Translations under genes and position numbers: made by a program
Shown here: positions 49,001 to 56,058 of the stretch, one piece after another
How the letters are laid out: each line of letters starts with the position of its first letter
Position numbering within the stretch: position 1 is the first letter of the stretch
Notes under the pieces: generated by a model
Told to the model about the DNA's origin: nothing
The model's database searches: none
Seen by the model: the letters and a program-made list of their open reading frames with translations, nothing else
Assembly (NCBI RefSeq): GCF_030718205.1
Contig: NZ_JAUZQF010000010.1
Location: forward strand, 186,001 to 250,000
Reading direction: 5' to 3'
Source of the DNA: Nonomuraea turcica
Lineage (GTDB): Bacteria; Actinomycetota; Actinomycetes; Streptosporangiales; Streptosporangiaceae
Length of the DNA stretch: 64,000 nt

Positions 49001-49697
49001 CACGTGGGTGCTGAAGACGGCGGGGCTGACCTATGCGGAGTACGCCAGGGAGGGGTTCTTCCAGCTCGTGGTGGTCAGCGTGTTCGTGCTCGGCATGGTC
49101 GCGGTGGCCGGCGGGCTGCTCAAGACCGAACGCCGCGAGCGCTGGGTGCTGGCCTGCCTGCTGGGCGTGCTCTGCGGGCTGACAATGGTCGTGCTGGCCT
49201 CGGCCCTGCACCGGATGAACCTCTATACCGAGGCCTACGGCCTGTCCAGGCTGCGGATCACGGTGCAGGCCACGGTCTGGTGGCTCGGCACGGTGTTCGC
49301 GCTGGTGCTGCTGGCCGGGGCGGTACGGCTCGGGGGCCGCGGCTCCGGCTGGCTGCCGCGGACGATCGTCCTGATCACCGGCATCGGCCTGGGCGCGTTC
49401 GCGATCGTGAACCCCGACCTGCGGGTCGCGTACACGCAGGTGGAGGTGCGCGGCGTCGCCAAGATGGACTCCGACTACCTGGGGGACCTCGGCGCGGAGG
49501 CGGTGCCGGCCCTGGACCGGCTGCCGGAGCCGCAGCGCAGCTGCGTGCTGGCCGACGTCGTCAGGGCCAACGGGCTGGATCGGCCCGACCCGTGGAACGG
49601 CTGGAACATGGCCCGCGCCGAGGCGCGCGACCTGCTGGCCGTAAAACCGATCGACAAGTCGGCCGTCTGCGCGGAGGTGTCGTCGCGCTCTGATTGA
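46041..49697 (+). CDS. sensor histidine kinase fused to DUF4173 membrane domain
   Basis: One open frame of 1218 codons. Residues 1-330 are a complete kinase: a short two-helix input, HAMP, HisKA with His122 in NVSHELRTPITGL, and an ATPase domain with NLLDNAVRHSPL and GGAGLGLAIVKEIVELHGG. From 331 the frame continues into a 290-residue Ala/Gly/Pro/Gln linker with AGQAGxQPA-type repeats (DNA 47390-48140), then about 10 helices of DUF4173/DUF4153 with GLTYAEYAREGFFQLV. A GGGAGG and ATG at 47031 sit exactly at the join, in frame, so a separate DUF4173 protein may also be translated. DUF4173 function is unknown; coupling to the sensor is inferred. Confidence 0.85.
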   Translation: MRPLDFLGRIKVKLGIVIVLAVGTAFIVNEVGLNSGLSREVRIAVAVVLALIMVQVLAMGMTKPLRQMASAAQTIAKGRYGLRVTATSRDEVGELARAFNAMAADLGEVDRQRRELVANVSHELRTPITGLRAVLENVVDGVSAPDPVTMRTALAQTERLGRLVAQLLDLSRLDSGARLMEPEAIELAPLIEQAVREAAMAREDVVIRAQAPGDLALRADPDLLAQVLANLLDNAVRHSPLNGVVTVSGAAEGAGVRVVVADLGPGIPASARGRVFERFSRLDAGRAADSGGAGLGLAIVKEIVELHGGSIRIDDGAGCRMVVDLPGRTTMADAPLEAEQQAALDTRPDPAAVPAEGGVVTGVGASVTGRFATAPGPMTAGADPDGLVVAGAGPAGDGTVARADSHPATAGGAPFDSEAAIAAGAANDGRPANVAGASTAGGNTPSDGRAVAGTGAGVGAGAGVGAGALAGGSALAGGSAPMGVGAVAGGRAVAGSGAVAAVPGALAGAALGAPSPPSPGSALARMIGGGVVGVLIGFLVGMFAAVLVSMTAGDAMALVTLVMSTAVMGAIGASMGVGSARRAAATAYQSAYHAATHSMAQAGQAGVQPAAAAAAQSMGQAASQPAAAGQAWAQHAVLAAAQTTGQAGTQPAAPAAPPAAGQARSQHAAPAPAQAAGQTGVQPATAAQATGQAWAQAGGQAVGRVAGPPGTPMGGRLVPQAGGQAPPPPYVPPPLFPRPELPETPRWLLPAAAGAGVFAAVALPEAQVGLGIVLVSMVLGAAALPAVARRMTPWTVAFGLTAYWLIAMAAVRDADWLVAILLVAGAGLGALAVSGAGAGWLGVIRGGVSVLLALGPVPWFLAVPLKKLTARRRVMPMLAALGITAVLLLVFGLLFSSADAVFASYVERLTTAPAWAESAPMRIFLFGVFAVVLAAVVLVALRPVVDPVGPDTKFTVSKSVWVIPLTAVNLLFASFVAVQITALFGGNTWVLKTAGLTYAEYAREGFFQLVVVSVFVLGMVAVAGGLLKTERRERWVLACLLGVLCGLTMVVLASALHRMNLYTEAYGLSRLRITVQATVWWLGTVFALVLLAGAVRLGGRGSGWLPRTIVLITGIGLGAFAIVNPDLRVAYTQVEVRGVAKMDSDYLGDLGAEAVPALDRLPEPQRSCVLADVVRANGLDRPDPWNGWNMARAEARDLLAVKPIDKSAVCAEVSSRSD

Positions 49698-49705
49698 ATC
49701 CTGAG

Positions 49706-51268
49706 GTGAGGTTCGACGTAGTCATCAGCGGTGGGCGGGTGCTCGACGGCACGGGCGCCCCGCCGCACCGGGTGGACGTGGCGATCGACGGCGATCGGAT
49801 CGCGGCGGTCGGCCGGCTGGACGGCGCGCAGGCGGAGACCGTGATCGACGCCGCGGGGCGGTTCGTCGCGCCTGGCTTCGTGGACTGCCACGCCCACGGC
49901 GACGCAGCCGTCTTCGACCCGGCGGTGCAGCAGGCGGCGCTGCGACAGGGGGTGACGACGTTCGTGCTGGGGCAGGACGGGTTGTCCTTCGCGCCCGGGT
50001 CCGCCGAGACCGTCGCTTACGCCTCACGCTACTTCGCCGCCGTCAACGGCCCGCCGGCCAAGAGCGCCCCCTCCGGGGAGCACGTGCCGCCGTTCGAGGG
50101 ATCCCTCTCCGTCGGCGAGTTGCTCGCCTCCTACGATCGCGCGGTGCCGCTCAACACCGCATACCTGCTCCCCCACGGCACCATCCGCTACGACGTCATG
50201 GGCCCGTCCCCGGATCCGGCCACGCCGGACGACCTGGCGAAGATGCTGCGGCTCGTCGAGCGCGGCCTGTCGGAGGGCGCGGCCGGGCTGTCGAGCGGAC
50301 TCGAATACCTGCCGGGCCGATATGCCACCGCCGAGGAGCTGGCCACGTTGTGCGAGCCGCTCGGCGCTCTCCCCTATGTCACCCACATGCGGGCCTACGG
50401 CGCCAGGGCCGGCGTGGGCATGGCCGAGGTCGTCGAGATCGCCGGCCGTTCCGGCGCCGCCGCGCACGTCTCCCACCTGCACGGGCCCGCCGACGTGCTG
50501 CTGCCGCTGGTCGAGGACGCGCTGGCCAAGGACGTCGATTTGACCTTCGACACCTACCCCTACCTGCGGGGCAACACGATCCTGGCGATGTACGCACTGC
50601 CGCCGTCCGTGCCGGGCGCCGAGCCGGACCGCGCGCTGGAGATGATCGCCTCCGGGGAGTTGGACGGTTGGTGGGCGACGCTGGCCGAGTCGTGGCCACG
50701 GCTGACCATCTCGCATGCCCCCGGCATGGAGTGGAGCGAGGGTCTGACCATGGTGGCGGCGGCCGAGCGGGCCGGAGTCGAGCCGGGCGAGCTCTGCCGC
50801 CGCCTCCTGACGGAGACGCGCCTGGAGGCGGGGGTGGTGTTCGCCCGCCCCGACGAGGGACCCGAAGGCGAGGAGTCCGTACGCCGAATGTTGCGCCACC
50901 CCTCGCACACCGGCGGCTCCGACGGCATCTACGTGGGCGGGCATCCGCATCCGCGGGGCTACGGGGCGTTCGCCAGGTTCCTCGGGCGGCATGTCAGGGA
51001 GCTGGAGGACTGGACGTGGGAGCAGGCCGTCGTGCACCTGGCCTCGCATCCGGCCCGGCGGTTCGGGCTGGCGGAGCGGGGGCTGGTGCGGGCGGGGTTC
51101 GCGGCCGACGTGGTGGTGTTCGACCCGGCCGCGGTCGGGGACCGGGCGACGTACGCGGCGCCGCGCATGCTCGCGACCGGCATCGACGACGTGCTTGTGT
51201 CGGGCGTGCGCGTGCTGGCCGGGGGCGAGCTCACCGGTGCCACCCCCGGACGCGCGCTCCGTTCCTGA
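49706..51268 (+). CDS. N-acyl-D-amino-acid deacylase (D-aminoacylase family)
   Basis: A metal-dependent amidohydrolase of about 520 residues; GTG 49706 or the TTG at 49694 overlapping the kinase stop are possible starts. The metal site begins VAPGFVDCHAHGDAAV; further ligands lie in YVTHMRAYG and AAHVSHLHG, and GGSDGIYVGGHPHPRGYGAF is the family substrate loop. The Cys that bridges the metals in classical D-aminoacylases (GNCG) is replaced here by GQDG. It begins an operon for D-amino-acid breakdown with the following three genes. Confidence 0.87.
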   Translation: MRFDVVISGGRVLDGTGAPPHRVDVAIDGDRIAAVGRLDGAQAETVIDAAGRFVAPGFVDCHAHGDAAVFDPAVQQAALRQGVTTFVLGQDGLSFAPGSAETVAYASRYFAAVNGPPAKSAPSGEHVPPFEGSLSVGELLASYDRAVPLNTAYLLPHGTIRYDVMGPSPDPATPDDLAKMLRLVERGLSEGAAGLSSGLEYLPGRYATAEELATLCEPLGALPYVTHMRAYGARAGVGMAEVVEIAGRSGAAAHVSHLHGPADVLLPLVEDALAKDVDLTFDTYPYLRGNTILAMYALPPSVPGAEPDRALEMIASGELDGWWATLAESWPRLTISHAPGMEWSEGLTMVAAAERAGVEPGELCRRLLTETRLEAGVVFARPDEGPEGEESVRRMLRHPSHTGGSDGIYVGGHPHPRGYGAFARFLGRHVRELEDWTWEQAVVHLASHPARRFGLAERGLVRAGFAADVVVFDPAAVGDRATYAAPRMLATGIDDVLVSGVRVLAGGELTGATPGRALRS

Positions 51269-51339
51269 CCGCCGGTGCCCGGGCGAGGGCTGACCGCCGG
51301 CGCCCGGGCGAGGGCTGACCGCCGGCGCCCGGGCGAGGG
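51265..51339. repeat. 25-bp tandem repeat, three copies, starting at the D-aminoacylase stop codon
   Basis: Units start at 51265, 51290 and 51315; the first differs from the others by one base. The first unit contains the real TGA (51266-51268). Each unit contains the palindrome CGCCCGGGCG or a one-base variant. It lies between two genes of one operon. Confidence 0.92.
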
Positions 51340-51422
51340 CTGCGCTCGTGGACCTTGGGACGTGGGCGTGGGATCCGTTCCTGGTCATTGGGATAGGGTC
51401 GGACCGGGATGAAGGGGGTGCT

Positions 51423-52529
51423 GTGCAGTCCGTCCTCGAGCAGGCCATCCTCCAACAGGCCGACCGGAGACTGTCGATCTTCGACGGCGGGCTCGGCTTC
51501 CCGCTGATGGTGGTGCATCGGGACGCGCTGGAGCACAACGTCGCGACGATGGCGGCCTTCGCCGGTGACCACGGGCTGGAGCTGGCCCCGCACGCCAAGA
51601 CGCACATGTCAGCCGAGATCGCCGCCCTGCAGCTCGCGGCGGGCGCCTGGGGGCTGAGCGTGGCGACGCCGCGGCAGGCCCAGATTGTCCGGGGGTTCGG
51701 GGTCGATCGCATCATGGTGGCCAACCAGGTCGTGGATCCGGCCGGGCTCGCCTGGGCGGCTGCCGAGCTGGAGCGGGATCCGGCGTTCGAGTTCCTGAGC
51801 TTCGCCGACTCCGTGGCCGGGGTGGACATCCTCGCCGGGCACGCCGGGGCGCGGCCATTCCGGGTGCTGGTGGAGCTCGGGCACGAGGGCGGGCGGGCGG
51901 GCTGCCGCACCCTCGAGGAGCTGCTGCGAGTGGCCGGGCACGTGCAGGAGACGCCCGGGGTGGAGCTGGCCGGGGTGGCCGGGTACGAGGGCGCGCTGAA
52001 GAGCACCGACGAGGTCCGGAAATATCTGGACTCCCTGCAGGAGGCCGTCGAATACGTCCGCGTCAAGAGCCCCATCCTCAGCGTGGGCGGCAGCCAGTGG
52101 TTCGACGTGATCGGGCGGGAGCTCGTCGCCGCCCAGGCCAGGATCCTGCTGCGCAGCGGCGCGTACGTCAGCCACGACGACGGCTACTACCGCGAGCGCA
52201 CCCCGTTCAACCGCATCGACGGCGAGTTGCGCCCGGCACTGGAGGTGTGGGCGCATGTCTTGTCCACACCTGAGCCCGGGCTGGCGATCGTGGGCATGGG
52301 CAAGCGGGACGCGCCCTTCGACGAGGGGCTGCCGATCCCGCGCCGCGACGGCGTCACCGTCGTGCGGATGCAGGACCAGCACACGATCGTGCGGGCCGCC
52401 GGGCTCAAGCCCGGTGACCTGCTGGCTTTCGGCATCTCCCATCCCTGCACCGCCTTCGACAAGTGGCGCGTGCTTCCCCTGGTGGACCGGGACTACCGTG
52501 TCGTAGGCACGATAAAGACCAACTTCTAG
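51423..52529 (+). CDS. PLP-dependent D-amino-acid aldolase/dehydratase (DSD1/alanine racemase-N type)
   Basis: A 368-residue fold-type III PLP enzyme from GTG 51423 with AAGGGGG upstream. The PLP lysine is in LAPHAKTHMSAEIA; the barrel continues to VELGHEGGRAGCRT, SVGGSQWFDV and a C-terminal beta domain with FGISHPCTAFDKW, where the His and Cys match the metal-binding pair of D-serine dehydratase/D-threonine aldolase relatives. It would convert the free D-amino acid from the deacylase to a keto acid or aldehyde. The exact substrate is unknown. Confidence 0.88.
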   Translation: MQSVLEQAILQQADRRLSIFDGGLGFPLMVVHRDALEHNVATMAAFAGDHGLELAPHAKTHMSAEIAALQLAAGAWGLSVATPRQAQIVRGFGVDRIMVANQVVDPAGLAWAAAELERDPAFEFLSFADSVAGVDILAGHAGARPFRVLVELGHEGGRAGCRTLEELLRVAGHVQETPGVELAGVAGYEGALKSTDEVRKYLDSLQEAVEYVRVKSPILSVGGSQWFDVIGRELVAAQARILLRSGAYVSHDDGYYRERTPFNRIDGELRPALEVWAHVLSTPEPGLAIVGMGKRDAPFDEGLPIPRRDGVTVVRMQDQHTIVRAAGLKPGDLLAFGISHPCTAFDKWRVLPLVDRDYRVVGTIKTNF

Positions 52530-52550
52530 GGAAAGACCAACTTCTCAGGG
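52514..52550. repeat. 18-bp tandem duplication over a stop codon
   Basis: AAAGACCAACTTCTAGGG (52514-52531) is followed directly by AAAGACCAACTTCTCAGGG (52532-52550), differing by one inserted base. The first copy contains the codons KTNF and the TAG of the PLP enzyme gene; the second supplies the leader and ribosome-binding region of ridA. Confidence 0.85.
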
Positions 52551-52557
52551 AGATCGC

Positions 52558-52938
52558 GTGAAAAAGGAGCTCCGGACGAGCGAGGGCGCCGCCCCCATCG
52601 GCGCATACTCGCAGGGCCTCGTGGTGGGCGATTTCGTCTACACCTCCGGCATGGGGCCGCTCGACCCGCAGACCGGCGAGATCGTCGGCGACGACGTGGC
52701 CGCCCAGACGCACCAGGTTATGCGCAATCTCGGCGCCATCCTCGCCGCGCACGGCCTCGGCTTCGATGACGTGATCAAGTCCACGGTCCACCTGCAGCAC
52801 CTCAAGCGGGACTTCGCCGCCTACAACGAGGTGTACAAGTCCTATTTCAACGCGCCTTACCCCGTACGCACCACTGTGGGGTCCGAGCTGCTGGACATCC
52901 TCGTGGAGATCGACTTCGTCGCGCACAAGAGCGCATAA
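52558..52938 (+). CDS. RidA-family enamine/imine deaminase
   Basis: A 126-residue protein from GTG 52558. Family motifs: IGAYSQGLVVGDFVYTSGMG, DVIKSTVHLQHL and YPVRTTVGSELLDILVEIDFVA, with the conserved Arg that binds the substrate carboxylate in YPVRTTVG. RidA hydrolyses reactive enamines/imines released by PLP dehydratases, which fits its position right after the PLP enzyme. Confidence 0.92.
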   Translation: MKKELRTSEGAAPIGAYSQGLVVGDFVYTSGMGPLDPQTGEIVGDDVAAQTHQVMRNLGAILAAHGLGFDDVIKSTVHLQHLKRDFAAYNEVYKSYFNAPYPVRTTVGSELLDILVEIDFVAHKSA

Positions 52939-52947
52939 GGTCGGCTC

Positions 52948-54144
52948 GTGGACAGTTCGGTTTACGTCTTCGTCGAGGACCTGCGCGGCGAGGGCGTCGA
53001 GCGGGTGCTCGACAGGATCAGCGGGTACGGCGTGACCGGCATCACCGTCGGAGCCGTGCACCACGCCTCCCGCGACGTCACCCCGCACGGGCTGTCCAGG
53101 CTGACCGTCCGGCACGACGGGGCGCACTTCGCCCCGCCGGCCGATCTGTTCGCCGGGCTGCGGTTGGCGCCGGTGCCCGGCTATCTGGAGGCGTTCGACG
53201 GGCTTCGGGAGGCCTGTGCGAAACGGTCCATGAAGCTCCACGGATGGACGGTGTTCCTGCGCAACGCCACGATCGGCATGGAGCATCCGGACGTGACCGT
53301 ACGCGACTGCTTCGGCGACCGCGGCTCCCCCACCGACCTGTGCCCGGCCCATCCGGACGTGCGCGACTACGCCGTCGCGCTGGCCAGGGCGGTGGCCAGG
53401 CTGGGGGTCGACAGCGTGGTGGCCGAGTCGCTGCACTTCCGGCCACTGAAGGCACAGCGGTCGTTCGTGCCGCTCGGGCCGATGGACGCCTACCTGTTCG
53501 GGCTCTGCTTCTGCGACTACTGCATGCGGCGGGCCACCGACCTGGGCGTGCGGGCCGAGATGGCGCGGGAGGAGTGCGCCGGGATCGTGGGGCGGGTGTT
53601 CGACGGCGACCCGCCCGCGCAGGGCGAGGTGACCAGGGCGGCGCTGACCGCGTACGCGGGGCCCGACGTCGTGGCCTACGCCAGAGCCCGGTCCGAGACC
53701 GTCACGACGCTGGTGTCGGAGGTGGCGTCCGCGGTCGCCGAGGAGGGCTCCAAGCTGGTGTTCGTGGATTCGACGGGCGCGGTCAAGGGGTATGCCGACG
53801 GGTTGCCCACGCCCGGCCTCGCGGCGCACGACGCCTGGCAGTTCGGGGTCGATCTGGTGGCTCTGGGGGACCTCGTGCCGGCGTTCGGGGTGCTGGCGTA
53901 CGCGCGGGACGCGGCGCGGGTGGCCGACGACGTGGGCGCCTATCTGCGGTCCGTGGGCAAGGACCGGGAGGTGCGGGCGGTGTTGCGGCCGGGCCATCCC
54001 GACAGCGATTCCGCCGACCGGCTGGTGGCCAAGGCCCGCGGGGCGAAGGCCGCCGGGGCGCAGGCGGTGGACTTCTACGCGTACGGGCTGGTGCCGCACC
54101 CGGTGCTCGACCGCATCCCGGCCGCCCTATCCGAAGCTGTGTGA
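52948..54144 (+). CDS. uncharacterised barrel-like protein of the D-amino-acid operon
   Basis: A 398-residue soluble protein from GTG 52948, 9 nt after ridA. It starts SSVYVFVEDLRGEGVERVLD and shows alternating strands and helices ending in short motifs (VTGITVGAVHH, SVVAESLHFRPL, KLVFVDSTGAVKG, DLVALGDLVPAFG), suggesting a TIM barrel as in sugar-binding or glycoside-hydrolase-like proteins. A GLCFCDYCMRRA segment could bind metal. I do not recognise a named family; the operon suggests a step in use of N-acyl-D-amino-acid-containing compounds. Confidence 0.72.
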   Translation: MDSSVYVFVEDLRGEGVERVLDRISGYGVTGITVGAVHHASRDVTPHGLSRLTVRHDGAHFAPPADLFAGLRLAPVPGYLEAFDGLREACAKRSMKLHGWTVFLRNATIGMEHPDVTVRDCFGDRGSPTDLCPAHPDVRDYAVALARAVARLGVDSVVAESLHFRPLKAQRSFVPLGPMDAYLFGLCFCDYCMRRATDLGVRAEMAREECAGIVGRVFDGDPPAQGEVTRAALTAYAGPDVVAYARARSETVTTLVSEVASAVAEEGSKLVFVDSTGAVKGYADGLPTPGLAAHDAWQFGVDLVALGDLVPAFGVLAYARDAARVADDVGAYLRSVGKDREVRAVLRPGHPDSDSADRLVAKARGAKAAGAQAVDFYAYGLVPHPVLDRIPAALSEAV

Positions 54145-54150
54145 CTCCCC

Positions 54151-54531
54151 TTAGGCGGTGCTGAACAGGCAGAACTCGTTGCCCTCGGGGTCGGCCAGCG
54201 TCACCCAGTCGTCGTGCGTGGCCTGCAGGGTGGCGCCCAGCGCGGTCAACCGGGCCAGCTCGGCGTCGGGGTCGGTGCTCTCCAGGTCCACGTGAACGCG
54301 GTTCTTGACGATCTTGCGTTCGGGGACGCGCTGGAACCACAGCCGCGGTGGCCCGCCCTCCACAAGCACCGTCGGATCGTCCTCCGGATCGTTGATACCT
54401 TCGGCACGCAGCCGCGCCAGCTCGGCCTCGTCGTAGGGGGCGATGGCGTAGCCGTCCAGCGCGGCGGCCCAGAACCTGGCCAGCGAGGCCGGGTGCCGGC
54501 AGTCGATCACGATGTCACGCAGCCTGGCCAC
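54151..54531 (-). CDS. VOC/glyoxalase-like protein
   Basis: A 126-residue single-module vicinal-oxygen-chelate protein: DIVIDCRHPASLARFWAAALDGY at the N-terminus, then RLWFQRVPERKIVKNRVHVDLE and WVTLADPEGNEFCLF. This is the Glyoxalase_6 subgroup, common and mostly uncharacterised. It overlaps the upstream methyltransferase gene by 17 nt and converges on the D-amino-acid operon. Confidence 0.9.
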   Translation of the reverse strand: MARLRDIVIDCRHPASLARFWAAALDGYAIAPYDEAELARLRAEGINDPEDDPTVLVEGGPPRLWFQRVPERKIVKNRVHVDLESTDPDAELARLTALGATLQATHDDWVTLADPEGNEFCLFSTA

Positions 54532-55279
54532 CGGGCCGCCTCGCCTCGATGAGGAACCGGCTGGAGTGCGCCACGAACGGCCCCTCGGCCTCGATGCGCT
54601 CGTGCAACGCCCGCACCTTGTCGCGGTGCCGCTCCACGGAGAACCCCGGCACGATCCAGATCACCTTGCGCAGGAAGTAGATCACCGCGCCGATGTCGCG
54701 GAACTCCATCCGCAACCGCTCATACCTCAGGTCCACGACCTCCAGCCCGGCGGACTCGGCCTCCGCCCTGGCTCGCTCGGGGTCGCGGCCCGAGCCGTCG
54801 TGGGGCCCGAGGAAGTGGTCCGTGAGCTCAGCCACGCTCCACGGCCCGATCTGCTGGGAGAAGTAGGACCCACCGGGCCGCAACACCCTGGCGATCTCCG
54901 CCCACCACGTCGTCACCGGGTGGCGGCTGCTGACCAGGTCGAAGGCCCCGTCGCGGAACGGCAGGCGCGGCTCCTCGTCGTCGGCCACCACCCACGCCCC
55001 GCGCGGGCGCAGCCGGGCGGCGGCGAGATGGAGGTTGGGCGGCCACGATTCGGTGGCCACGGTCACCGGCGGCAGGGTGGGCAGGCCCGCGATGATCTCG
55101 CCGCCGCCGGTCTGGATGTCGAGTGCCGCTCGCGCCCCCGCCATCCGCTCGCCGAGCAGGCGCGCGTAGCCCCACGAGGGCCGCTCCTCGCTGGCCCGGC
55201 CGTCGAGCCAGGAGAAGTCCCAGCCGTCCACGGAGACCGTGCTCGCCTCCCGGACAAGGTCCTCGTACGTGCTATGCAT
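54515..55279 (-). CDS. SAM-dependent methyltransferase
   Basis: A 254-residue enzyme. ALDIQTGGGEIIAGLP is motif I, followed by WVVADDEEPRLPFRDGAFDLVSSRHPV and EIARVLRPGGSYFSQQIGP. The subgroup looks like rRNA- or antibiotic-type small methyltransferases with TWWAEIARVL; the substrate is unknown. It is coupled by overlap to the VOC gene. Confidence 0.88.
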   Translation of the reverse strand: MHSTYEDLVREASTVSVDGWDFSWLDGRASEERPSWGYARLLGERMAGARAALDIQTGGGEIIAGLPTLPPVTVATESWPPNLHLAAARLRPRGAWVVADDEEPRLPFRDGAFDLVSSRHPVTTWWAEIARVLRPGGSYFSQQIGPWSVAELTDHFLGPHDGSGRDPERARAEAESAGLEVVDLRYERLRMEFRDIGAVIYFLRKVIWIVPGFSVERHRDKVRALHERIEAEGPFVAHSSRFLIEARRPGGQAA

Positions 55280-55326
55280 GGTTTGACCTTGTCAGCGGCC
55301 CGGCCCGGCGTTCAACCAAATTACGG

Positions 55327-55794
55327 TCACGCCGCGGACCCCTCCCAGCGAGCGCCTACGGCCGCGCGGTCGATCCGGAGCTGGTCGACGAGCTGGGCGA
55401 CGGGGTCGGGTCGCCGCTGCGCCAGCAGGGTGAGGGCGAGCTGCCGGGGCGCCTCCTTGGCCCTGTTCCTCGCCGTTGTGGCCTTGATGGCCTGGTTGAT
55501 GGCCGCCCGGGCGCTGGAGGTGAGCGCCGTGGAGGGAACCCGGGGGTGCTTGCGCGGCACCGCCGGCAGGTCGCCGGCCTCGAGGCCGAGCATGCGCAGC
55601 GCCGCCTTGTCGAGGTCGTCGAGCGCCGCCCGGGCCCCCTCCAGGTCCACGCCCAGCGCCCGTGCCGCGTCCGGGTGGTGGAGGAGGCCGAGCAGCAGGT
55701 GCTCAGTGCCCAGTCGCCGGTCACCCCGCAGCCTGGCTTCCTCGAACGCGGCCGTGACGACCACATGGAACGGGGTCTTCTGTCTGCCGAACAT
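55327..55794 (-). CDS. Clp N-domain protein
   Basis: A 155-residue protein. Residues 7-75 are one Clp repeat-like helical module (FHVVVTAAFEEARLRGDRRLGTEHLLLGLLHHPDAARALGVD) as in the N-terminal domain of ClpC/ClpA; no ATPase follows. Stand-alone Clp-N proteins may act as adaptors or substrate-binding modules. It is encoded 9 nt after a small HTH gene and probably co-transcribed from the symmetrical promoter at 56.0 kb. Confidence 0.85.
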   Translation of the reverse strand: MFGRQKTPFHVVVTAAFEEARLRGDRRLGTEHLLLGLLHHPDAARALGVDLEGARAALDDLDKAALRMLGLEAGDLPAVPRKHPRVPSTALTSSARAAINQAIKATTARNRAKEAPRQLALTLLAQRRPDPVAQLVDQLRIDRAAVGARWEGSAA

Positions 55795-55803
55795 CGCGAA
55801 TCC

Positions 55804-56007
55804 TCACTTCCCGTACTTGGCGTGCACAGACTGCCGTGACATGCCGAGCGCGTCGCCTATCTGCTCCCAGGTCCAGCCCTGCTCCCTGGCGAGCGCCACC
55901 GACACCGCCTCGACCTGCTCGGCCAGCCGGTGCAGCGCGCCCACCGCCCGCAGACCCATGGCGGGGTCGCCGGACCTGATCCGCTCGGAGAGCTCTGTAA
56001 CGTCCAC
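55804..56007 (-). CDS. small HTH regulator
   Basis: A 67-residue protein from GTG 56007. The C-terminal half is a sigma-70 region-4-like/HTH motif: GWTWEQIGDALGMSRQSVHAKYGK, preceded by a long helix. Start lies 6 nt after a -10 box, so the mRNA is probably leaderless. It is the first gene of a unit with the Clp-N protein and divergent from the FAD monooxygenase; it is the best candidate to bind the paired TGTCA-N8-TGACA sites. Confidence 0.85.
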   Translation of the reverse strand: MDVTELSERIRSGDPAMGLRAVGALHRLAEQVEAVSVALAREQGWTWEQIGDALGMSRQSVHAKYGK

Positions 56008-56058
56008 GCTGTCAGGCTAGCTTGACAGCCGCAGATTTGTCAATCTAGCCTGACAGGC
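56008..56058. promoter_or_regulatory. mirror-image divergent promoters with paired TGTCA-N8-TGACA operators
   Basis: Two 18-bp dyads, TGTCAGGCTAGCTTGACA (56010-56027) and TGTCAATCTAGCCTGACA (56038-56055), lie 28 bp apart and are also near-inverted copies of each other. Rightward: TTGACA 56022-56027, 18-nt spacer, TAGCCT 56046-56051, ATG 7 nt later. Leftward: TTGACA 56043-56038, 18-nt spacer, TAGCCT 56019-56014, GTG 6 nt later. Both transcripts would be leaderless and each operator covers one -10 and the opposite -35. Confidence 0.78.
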
